Origin: Saccoglossus kowalevskii
Taxonomy: Eukaryota > Hemichordata > Enteropneusta > Harrimaniidae
NCBI RefSeq assembly: GCF_000003605.2
Contig: NW_003116108.1
Span: 1-28,378 of the forward strand
Length of the DNA: 28,378 bases
Reading direction: 5' to 3'
Both the position numbers and the translations under genes were made by a program. The notes under the pieces were generated by a model. That model was given only the letters and a program-made list of their open reading frames with translations, made no database searches and was not told where the DNA came from. Of this stretch, positions 20,129-28,378 are shown in pieces; position 1 is the stretch's first letter; the number at the start of each line of letters is the position of its first letter.

Positions 20129-22194
20129 TCTGTTAGTTCGTTTGATTGATTCACCAGCACGTAATTAGGTTAGCTCATTTGATTGATTCACCAGCATGTA
20201 ATTGGGTTAGTTCATTTGATCATTCACCAGCACGTAATTTGGATAGTTCATTTGATTGATTCACCAGCACGTAATTTGGTTAGTTCATTTGATCATTCAC
20301 CAGCACGTAATTTGGTTAGTTCATTTGATTGATTCACCAGCATGTAATTGGGTTAGTTCGTTAGTTCATTTGATTGATTCACCAGCATGTAATTGGGTTA
20401 GTTTTTTTGATTGATTCACCAGCAGGTAATTGAGTTAGTTCATTTGATGATTCACCAGCACGTGATTTGGTTAGTTCATTTGATTGATTCACCAGCATGT
20501 AATTTGGTAAGTTCATTTGATTGATTCACCAGCATGTAATTGGGTTCGTTCATTTGATTGATTCACCAGCACGTAATTTGGTTAGTTCATTTGATTGATT
20601 TACCAGCCCGTAATTGGGTTAGTTCATTTGATTGATTCACCAGCACTGAATTTGGTTAGTTCGTTTGATGGATTCACCAGCATGTAATTGAGTTAGTTCA
20701 TTTCATTGATTCACCAGCACGGAATTGCGCTAGTTCATTTGATTGATTCACCAGCATGTAATTCAGTTAGTTCATTTGATCATTCACCAGCACGTAATTT
20801 GGTTAGTTCATTTGATTGATTCACCAGTACGTAATTAGGTTAGTTCATTTGATTGATTGATTCACCTGCATGTAATTGAGTTAGTTCATTTGATTATTCA
20901 CCAGCACGTTATTTTGTTAGTTCATTTGATTAACTCACCAGCACGTAATTAGGTTAGTTCATTTGATTGATTCACCAGCATGTAATTGGGTTAGTTCATT
21001 TGATTGATTGATTCACCAGCACGTAATTTGGTTAGTTCATTTGATTGATTCACCAGCACGTAATTAGCTTAGTTCATTTGATTGATTCACCAGCATGTAA
21101 TTGGGTTAGTTCATTTGATTGATCGATTCACCAGCACGTAATTTGGTTAGTTCATTTGATTGATTCATCAGCACGAAATTAGGTTAGCTCATTTGATTGA
21201 TTCACCAGCATGTAATTGGGTTAGTTCATTTGATCATTCACCAGCACGTAATTTGGATAGTTCATTTGATTGATTCACCAGCACGTAATTTGGTTAGTTC
21301 ATTTGATCATTCACCAGCACGTAATTTGGTTAGTTCATTTGATTGATTCACCAGCATGTCATTGGATTAGTTCGTTAGTTCATTTGATTGATTCACCAGC
21401 ATGTAATTGGGTTAGTTTTTTTGATTGATTCACCAGCAGGTAATTAAGTTAGTTCATTTGATGATTCACCAGCACGTGATTTGGTTAGTTCATTTGATTG
21501 ATTCACCAGCATGTAATTTGGTAAGTTCATTTGATTGATTCACCAGCATGTAATTGGGTTAGTTCATTTGATTGATTCACCAGCACGTAATTTGGTTAGT
21601 TCATTTGATTGATTTACCAGCCCGTAATTGGGTTAGTTCATTTGATTGATTCACCAGCACTGCATTTGATTAGTTCGTTTGATGGATTCACCAGCATGTA
21701 ATTGAGTTAGTTCATTTCATTGATTCACCAGCACGGAATTGCGCTAGTTCATTTGATTGATTCACCAGCATGTAATTCAGTTAGTTCATTTGATCATTCA
21801 CCAGCACGTAATTTGGTTAGTTCATTTGATTGATTCACCAGTACGTAATTAGGTTAGTTCATTTGATTTATTGATTCACCTGCATGTAATTGAGTTAGTT
21901 CATTTGATTATTCACCAGCACGTTATTTTGTTAGTTCATTTGATTAACCCACCAGCACGTAATTAGGTTAGTTCATTTGATTGATTCACCAGCATGTAAT
22001 TGGGTTAGTTCATTTGATTGATTGATTCACCAGCACGTAATTTGGTTAGTTCATTTGATTGATTCACCAGCACGTAATTAGCTTAGTTCATTTGATTGAT
22101 TCACCAGCATGTAATTGGGTTAGTTCATTTGATTGATCGATTCACCAGCACGTAATTTGGTTAGTTCATTTGATTGATTCATCAGCACGAAATT
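20129..22194 (+). repeat. Two successive C-type HOR units, the second lacking three monomers
   Basis: The first unit starts at the CTG marker at 20129 and copies 9300-10000 at offset 11222, sharing GGGTTCGTTC at 20543. At 21171-21190 CACGAAATTAGGTTAG runs straight into GCTC, so the two plain monomers and the CTG monomer that should lie between are missing. The next unit, with GATTAACCCACC at 21946, ends in the same fusion at 22189. GATTAAC markers step 1126 bp (19806 to 20932) before the deletion and 1014 bp (20932 to 21946) across it. Confidence 0.85.
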
Positions 22195-22494
22195 AGGTTA
22201 GCTCATTTGATTGATTCACCAGCATGTAATTGGGTTAGTTCATTTGATCATTCACCAGCACGTAATTTGGTTAGTTCATTTGATTGATTCACCAGCAAGT
22301 AATTGGGTTAGTTCATTTGATTGATTCACCAGCATGAAATTGAGTTAGTTCATTTGATCATTCACCAGCACGTAATTTGGGTTAGTTCATTTGATTGATT
22401 CACCAGCATGTAATTGGGTTAGTCCTTAGTTCATTTGATTGATTCACCAGCATGTAATTGGGTTAGTTTTTTGATTGATTCACCAGCATGTAAT
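22195..22494 (+). repeat. Scrambled C-type interval
   Basis: The order here follows no other unit. It contains CAGCAAGTAATT, CATGAAATTGAG, AATTTGGGTTAG with an extra G, GTCCTTAGTTC where GTTCGTTAGTTC is expected, and a six-T monomer (seven elsewhere). It then joins directly to the CTG marker monomer. It may be a recombination scar, a poorly resolved consensus, or both. Confidence 0.7.
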
Positions 22495-23538
22495 TCTGTT
22501 AGTTCGTTGATTGATTCACCAGCACGTAATTAGGTTAGCTCATTTGATTGATTCACCAGCATGTAATTGGGTTAGTTCATTTGATCATTCACCAGCACGT
22601 AATTTGGATAGTTCATTTGATTGATTCACCAGCACGTAATTTGGTTAGTTCATTTGATCATTCACCAGCACGTAATTTGGTTAGTTCATTTGATTGATTC
22701 ACCAGCATGTAATTGGGTTAGTTCGTTAGTTCATGTGATTGATTCACGAGCATGTAATTGGGTTAGTTTTTTTGATTGATTCACCAGCAGGTAATTGAGT
22801 TAGTTCATTTGATGATTCACCAGCACGTGATTTGGTTAGTTCATTTGATTGATTCACCAGCATGTAATTTGGTAAGTTCATTTGATTGATTCACCAGCAT
22901 GTAATTGGGTTAGTTCATTTGATTGATTCACCAGCACTGAATTTGATTAGTTCGTTTGATGGATTCACCAGCATGTAATTGAGTTAGTTCATTTCATTGA
23001 TTCACCAGCACTGAATTTGATTAGTTCGTTTGATGGATTCACCAGCATGTAATTGACTTAGTTCATTTGATTGATTCACCAGCACGTAATTGGGTTAGTT
23101 CATTTGATTGATTCATCAGCATGTAATTGGGTTCGTTAATTTGATTGATTCATCAGCATGTAATTGGGTTAGTTCATTTAATTCATTCACCGGCACGTAA
23201 TTGGGTTAGTTCATTTGATTGATTCACCAGCATGTAATTTGGTTAGTTCATTTGATTGATTCACCAGCATGTAATTGGGTTAGTTCATTTGATTGATCGA
23301 TTCACCAGCACGTAATTTGGGTTAGTTCATTTGATTGATTCACCAGCACGTAATTAGCTTAGTCATTTGATTGATTCACCAGCACGTAATTGGGTTAGTC
23401 ATTGATGATTGATTCACCAGCACGTAATTAGGTAAGTTCATTTGATTGATTCACCAGCATGTAATTGAGTTAGTTCATTTGATCATTCACCAGCACGTAA
23501 TTTGCTTAGTTCATTTGATTGATTCACCAGCATGTAAT
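22495..23538 (+). repeat. C-type HOR unit, P form
   Basis: It starts at the CTG marker (TTCGTTGATTG, one T short). It has TTCATGTGATTG with a CACGAG box near 22740, the T7 monomer, CAGG and GATGATT. After TTCG-GATGG it repeats TTCATTTC/CACTGAATTTGA/TTCG-GATGG once more. The P-type tail follows: TTGACTTAG, two CATCAG, CACCGG, GATCGATT. The CCCG monomer is missing. Length is 1044 bp to the next CTG marker. Confidence 0.85.
23318..23412. other. Irregular stretch with one-base gains and losses
   Basis: AATTTGGGTTAG has one G too many, CTTAGTCATTTG lacks a T, and GGTTAGTCATTGATGATTGATTC has lost two T. The corresponding part of the unit at 24435 (about 25250-25300) is regular and one to two monomers shorter. 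Confidence 0.65.
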
Positions 23539-24434
23539 TCTGTTAGTTCGTTTGATTCATTCACCAGCACGTAATTAGGTTAGCTCATTTGATTGATTCA
23601 CCAGCATGTAATTGGGTTAGTTCATTTGATCATTCACCAGCACGTAATTTGGATAGTTCATTTGATTGATTCACCAGCACGTAATTTGGTTAGTTCATTT
23701 GATCATTCACCAGCACGTAATTTGGTTAGTTCATTTGATTGATTCACCAGCATGTAATTGGGTTAGTTCGTTAGTTCATTTGATTGATTCACCAGCATGT
23801 AATTGAGTTAGTTCATTTGATGATTCACCAGCACGTGATTTGGTTAGTTCATTTGATTGATTCACCAGCATGTAATTTGGTAAGTTCATTTGATTGATTC
23901 ACCAGCATGTAATTGGGTTAGTTCATTTGATTGATTCACCAGCACGTAATTTGGTTAGTTCATTTGATTGATTTACCAGCCCGTAATTGGGTTAGTTCAT
24001 TTGATTGATTCACCAGCACTGAATTTGATTAGTTCGTTTGATGGATTCACCAGCATGTAATTGAGTTAGTTCATTTCATTGATTCACCAGCACGGAATTG
24101 CGCTAGTTCATTTGATTGATTCACCAGCATGTAATTCAGTTAGTTCATTTGATCATTCACCAGCACGTAATTTGGTTAGTTCATTTGATTGATTCACCAG
24201 TACGTAATTAGGTTAGTTCATTTGATTGATTCACCAGCACGTAATTAGGTTAGTTCATTTGATTGATTCACCAGCATGTAATTGGGTTAGTTCATTTGAT
24301 TGATCGATTCACCAGCACGTTATTTTGTTAGTTCATTTGATTGATTCATCAGCACGAAATTAGGTTAGTTCATTTGATTGATTCACCAGCATGTAATTGG
24401 GTTAGTTCATTTGATTGATTCACCAGCATGTAAT
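23539..24434 (+). repeat. C-type HOR unit, Q form
   Basis: This 896-bp unit opens with CTG and TTCGTTTGATTCATTC and lacks the T7/CAGG monomer. It carries GCGCTAG, GTACG and GATCGATT/CACGTTATTTT before CATCAGCACGAAATTAGG. Its first part matches the Q unit at 10032, and it recurs, shortened, at 25404. Confidence 0.85.
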
Positions 24435-25403
24435 TCTGTTAGTTCGTTTGATTGATTCACCAGCACGTAATTAGGTTAGCTAATTTGATTGATTCACCAG
24501 CATGTAATTGGGTTAGTTCATTTGATCATTCACCAGCACGTAATTTGGATAGTTCATTTGATTGATTCACCAGCACGTAATTTGGTTAGTTCATTTGATC
24601 ATTCACCAGCACGTAATTTGGTTAGTTCATTTGATTGATTCACCAGCATGTAATTGGGTTAGTTCGTTAGTTCATTTGATTGATTCACGAGCATGTAATT
24701 GGGTTAGTTTTTTTGATTGATTCACCAGCAGGTAATTGAGTTAGTTCATTTGATGATTCACCAGCACGTGATTTGGTTAGTTCATTTGATTGATTCACCA
24801 GCATGTAATTTGGTAAGTTCATTTGATTGATTCACCAGCATGTAATTGGGTTAGTTCATTTGATTGATTCACCAGCACGTAATTTGGTTAGTTCATTTGA
24901 TTGATTTACCATCCGTAATTGGGTTAGTTCATTTGATTGATTCACCAGCACTGAATTTGATTAGTTCGTTTGATGGATTCACCAGCATGTAATTGACTTA
25001 GTTCATTTGATTGATTCACCAGCACGTAATTGGGTTAGTTCATTTGATTGATTCATCAGCATGTAATTGGGTTCGTTAATTTGATTGATTCATCAGCATG
25101 TAATTGGGTTAGTTCATTTAATTCATTCACCGGCACGTAATTGGGTTAGTTCATTTGATTGATTCACCAGCATGTAATTTGGTTAGTTCATTTGATTGAT
25201 TCACCAGCATGTAATTGGGTTAGTTCATTTGATTGATCGATTCACCAGCACGTAATTTGGTTAGTTCATTTGATTGATTCACCAGCACGTAATTAGGTAA
25301 GTTCATTTGATTGATTCACCAGCATGTAATTGAGTTAGTTCATTTGATCATTCACCAGCACGTAATTTGCTTAGTTCATTTGATTGATTCACCAGCATGT
25401 AAT
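24435..25403 (+). repeat. C-type HOR unit, P form
   Basis: This 969-bp unit matches the window's opening block (offset 24434, then 24433), including the CACGAG box, T7, CAGG, TTGACTTAG, two CATCAG boxes, CACCGG and TTAATTCATT. One monomer reads CCATCCG where others read CCAGCCCG (near 24909), a one-base loss. It begins TTAGCTAATTT where others read TTAGCTCATTT. Confidence 0.87.
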
Positions 25404-26078
25404 TCTGTTAGTTCGTTTGATTCATTCACCAGCACGTAATTAGGTTAGCTCATTTGATTGATTCACCAGCATGTAATTGGGTTAGTTCATTTGATCATTC
25501 ACCAGCACGTAATTTGGATAGTTCATTTGATTGATTCACCAGCACGTAATTTGGTTAGTTCATTTGATCATTCACCAGCACGTAATTTGGTTAGTTCATT
25601 TGATTGATTCACCAGCATGTAATTGGGTTAGTTCGTTAGTTCATTTGATTGATTCACCAGCATGTAATTGAGTTAGTTCATTTGATGATTCACCAGCACG
25701 TGATTTGGTTAGTTCATTTGATTGATTCACCAGCATGTAATTTGGTAAGTTCATTTGATTGATTCACCAGCATGTAATTGGGTTAGTTCATTTGATTGAT
25801 TCACCAGCACGTAATTTGGTTAGTTCATTTGATTGATTTACCAGCCCGTAATTGGGTTAGTTCATTTGATTGATTCACCAGCACTGAATTTGATTAGTTC
25901 GTTTGATGGATTCACCAGCATGTAATTGGGTTAGTTCATTTGATTGATCGATTCACCAGCACGTTATTTTGTTAGTTCATTTGATTGATTCATCAGCACG
26001 AAATTAGGTTAGTTCATTTGATTGATTCACCAGCATGTAATTGGGTTAGTTCATTTGATTGATTCACCAGCATGTAAT
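25404..26078 (+). repeat. C-type HOR unit, Q form with internal deletion
   Basis: At 675 bp it is 221 bp shorter than the Q unit at 23539. After TTCG-GATGG it passes from CATGTAATTG directly to GGTTAG and the GATCGATT monomer (about 25920-25950). It skips the CACGG, GCGC, GATCATT and GTACG monomers and two AGG-linked ones. The junction lies inside a CATGTAATTG word common to both parent monomers. Confidence 0.85.
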
Positions 26079-26984
26079 TCTGTTAGTTCGTTTGATTGAT
26101 TCACCAGCACGTAATTAGGTTAGCTCATTTGATTGATTCACCAGCATGTAATTGGGTTAGTTCATTTGATCATTCACCAGCACGTAATTTGGATAGTTCA
26201 TTTGATTGATTCACCAGCACGTAATTTGGTTAGTTCATTTGATCATTCACCAGCACGTAATTTGGTTAGTTCATTTGATTGATTCACCAGCATGTAATTG
26301 GGTTAGTTCGTTAGTTCATGTGATTGATTCACGAGCATGTAATTGGGTTAGTTTTTTTGATTGATTCACCAGCAGGTAATTGAGTTAGTTCATTTGATGA
26401 TTCACCAGCACGTGATTTGGTTAGTTCATTTGATTGATTCACCAGCATGTAATTTGGTAAGTTCATTTGATTGATTCACCAGCATGTAATTGGGTTAGTT
26501 CATTTGATTGATTCACCAGCACGTAATTTGGTTAGTTCATTTGATTGATTTACCAGCCCGTAATTGGGTTAGTTCATTTGATTGATTCACCAGCACTGAA
26601 TTTGATTAGTTCGTTTGATGGATTCACCAGCATGTAATTGACTTAGTTCATTTGATTGATTCACCAGCACGTAATTGGGTTAGTTCATTTGATTGATTCA
26701 TCAGCATGTAATTGGGTTCGTTAATTTGATTCATTCACCGGCACGTAATTGGCTTAGTTCATTTGATTGATTCACCAGCATGTAATTTGGTTAGTTCATT
26801 TGATTGATTCACCAGCATGTAATTGGCTTAGTTCATTTGATTGATCGATTCACCAGCACGTAATTTGGTTAGTTCATTTGATTGATTCACCAGCACGTAA
26901 TTAGGTAAGTTCATTTGATTGATTCACCAGCATGTAATTGAGTTAGTTCATTTGATTGATTCATCAGCACGAAATTAGGTTAGT
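26079..26984 (+). repeat. C-type HOR unit, P form, ending in a junction
   Basis: It has the CTG marker, TTCATGTGATTG with CACGAG (shared with 22495-23538), T7, CAGG and TTGACTTAG. In the tail the TTCGTTAATTTG head is joined directly to ATTCATTCACCGG, so one monomer fewer than at 24435. GGCTTAG replaces GGGTTAG twice. After CATCAGCACGAAATTAGG it jumps at about 26985 to the GATGATT/CACGTGATTTGGTAAG monomer. Confidence 0.85.
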
Positions 26985-27359
26985 TCATTTGATGATTCAC
27001 CAGCACGTGATTTGGTAAGTTCATTTGATTGATTCACCAGCATGTAATTGGGTTAGTTCATTTGATTGATTCACCAGCACGTAATTTGGTTAGTTCATTT
27101 GATTGATTTACCAGCCTGTAATTGGGTTAGTTCATTTGATTGATTCACCAGCACTGAATTTGATTAGTTCGTTTGATGGATTCACCAGCATGTAATTGAG
27201 TTAGTTCATTTCATTGATTCACCAGCACGGAATTGCGCTAGTTCATTTGATTGATTCACCAGCATGTAATTGAGTTAGTTCATTTGATCATTCACCAGCA
27301 CGTAATTTGGTTAGTTCATTTGATTGATTCACCAGCATGTAATTGGGTTAGTTCATTTG
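26985..27359 (+). repeat. C-type segment copied from (or to) 13571
   Basis: It runs from GATGATT/CACGTG through CCTGTAATTGGG (CCCGTAATT in the other copy), CACTGAATTTGA, TTCG-GATGG, TTCATTTC/CACGG, GCGC and GATCATT to two plain monomers. It agrees with 13571-13945 at the fixed offset 13414. Confidence 0.87.
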
Positions 27360-28378
27360 ATTGATTTACCAGCATGTAATTGGGTTAGTTCATTTGATTG
27401 ATTTACCAGAATGTAATTGAGTTAGTTCATTTGATTGATTTACCAGCATGTAATTGGGTTAGTTCATTTGATTGATTTACCAGCATGTAATTGAGTTAGT
27501 TCATTTGATTGATTTACCAGCACGTAATTGAGTTAGTTCATTTGATTGATTTACCAGCACGTAATTGAGTTAGTTCATTTGATTGATTTACCAGCACATA
27601 ATTGAGTTAGTTCATTTGATTGATTTACCAGCACGTAATTGAGTTAGTTCACTTGATTGATTTACCAGCAAAAAAATTGAGTTAGTTCATTTGATTGTTT
27701 TACCAGAATGTAATTGAGTTAGTTCATTTGATTGATTTACCAGCATGTAATTGAGTTAGTTCATTTGATTGATTTACCAGCATGTAATTTGGTTAGTTCA
27801 TTTGATTGATTTACCAGCACGTAATTGAGTTAGTTCATTTGATTGATTTACCAGCATGTAATTTGGTTAGTTCATTTGATTGATTTACCAGCACGTAATT
27901 GAGTTAGTTCATTTGATTGATTTACCAGCATGTAACTGGATTAGTTCATTTGATTGATTTACCAGAATGTAATTGAGTTAGTTCATTTGATTGATTTACC
28001 AGCATGTAATTGAGTTAGTACATTTGATTGATTTACCGGCACGTAATTGAGTTAGTTCATTTGATTGATTTACCAGCATGTAATTGGGTTAGTTCATTTA
28101 ATTGATTCACCAGCATGTAATTGGTTTAGTTCATTTGATTGATTTACCAGCACGTAATTGAGTTAGTTCATTTGATTGATTTACAAGCACGTAATTGATT
28201 TAGTTCATTTGATTGATATACCAGCACGTAGATGAGTTAGTTCATTTGATTGATTTACCAGAATGTAATTGAGTTAGTTCATTTGATTGATTTACCAGCA
28301 TGTAATTGAGTTACTTCATTTGATTGATTTACCAGCATGTAATTGAGTTAGTTCATTTTATTGATTACCAGAATGTGA
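27360..28378 (+). repeat. T-type block at the window end
   Basis: The first 660 bp match 13946-14608 (offset 13414), including GTTCACTTG and the A-tract monomer at 27670-27676. From about 27723 the block also matches 7602-8257 (offset 20121). T-HOR markers are AACTGG at 27936 and ACAAG at 28183. It is thus a composite of two other parts of the array. The last line has GATTACC for GATTTACC near 28363. Confidence 0.87.

Larger units (their letters stand above)
1..28378. repeat. 37-bp satellite DNA array filling the window
   Basis: Every part of the window reads as head-to-tail copies of a 37-bp unit, for example the CACC box at 24 and again at 61. All copies face the same way; I saw no reverse-complement monomer. 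Unit length is usually 37, with 36 (GATCATT or GATGATT core), 41 (one extra GATT) and 45 (extra GTTAGTTC) as recurrent variants. There is no unique sequence, transposon or gene in it. The consensus has TAG, TGA, TGA and TAA on the + strand and TGA, TGA and TAA on the other; because 37 is 1 mod 3, each frame meets a stop within about 111 bp. The array continues beyond both ends. I do not recognise the family by name. Confidence 0.98.

Noticed and set aside
1-28378. CRISPR array (short direct repeats of 37 bp)
   Set aside because: The repeats abut each other with no unique spacers, and there are hundreds of diverged copies and no cas genes.
1-28378. Protein-coding tandem repeat
   Set aside because: The monomer has stops in both strands, and the 37-bp period rotates them through all frames, so no frame stays open beyond about 111 bp in regular sequence.
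1-28378. Telomeric repeat, because GGGTTAG appears in many monomers
   Set aside because: Only one GGGTTAG per 37 bp, followed by TTCATTT; there is no TTAGGG run, and many monomers have GAG or TGG instead.
1-28378. CENP-B box
   Set aside because: The TTCG variants are followed by TTTGATTGATTC or TTTGATGGATTC; the required CGGG half is absent.
1-28378. Hidden transposon, tRNA, rRNA or other insert
   Set aside because: Reading line by line, every stretch including the irregular ones can be aligned to the monomer; nothing is left over.

Overview
The whole window is one tandem satellite array. From the first base to the last it is built of head-to-tail copies of a monomer of about 37 bp (roughly 765 copies, all in the same orientation), and the array runs off both ends. 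I see no gene, RNA gene, transposon, unique spacer or inverted segment. The consensus monomer carries stop codons so placed that, with a period of 37 (1 mod 3), every frame on both strands is closed within about 111 bp. A 28-kb satellite with layered higher-order structure points to eukaryotic heterochromatin (pericentromeric, subtelomeric or another satellite block) assembled from long reads. The species cannot be told from the sequence. GC is about 35% in the C-type consensus and a little lower in the T-type, and the + strand is rich in G+T.

The monomer has four parts: a head GTTAGTTCATTT, a GATTGATT core, a CACCAGC or TACCAGC box, and AYGTAATT followed by a 2-3 base tail. Two subfamilies alternate in blocks. 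C-type monomers (GATTCACC, tails GGG/TGG/AGG, many length variants) form a higher-order repeat (HOR) of about 29 distinguishable monomers and 1.09 kb; the cleanest unit is 5835-6922. T-type monomers (GATTTACC, tail GAG) are more uniform, but they also have an HOR: two rare variants recur at a fixed 247-bp separation in nine places.

Layout: C-type 1-787, 1011-1271, 1908-2092, 3162-3726, 5541-7236, 8645-11048, 12903-13089, 13155-13944, 14609-15006, 18207-18420 and 19018-27359. T-type blocks fill the gaps and the end (27360-28378). The last large C block is a run of HOR units that includes alternating long (P) and short (Q) forms from 22495.

Over this lies a mosaic of near-identical copies at fixed offsets: 336, 450, 817, 1221 and 1450 bp for neighbouring duplications, and 3.1-3.5, 5.3, 9.8, 13.4, 15.9, 20.1 and 24.4 kb for distant ones. 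Copies often differ by whole monomers. This is what repeated unequal exchange or conversion would leave, though assembly error cannot be excluded in such DNA. Several short stretches (notably 9113-9260, 15007-15155 and 18419-18626) have lost single bases from runs, which looks like unpolished long-read consensus rather than biology.

Points of possible interest are the two-family HOR structure, a pattern of CpG decay among monomers, a perfect PBX/HOX-type site (TTGATTGAT) in most monomers, and recombination junctions that can be placed to within a short shared word.
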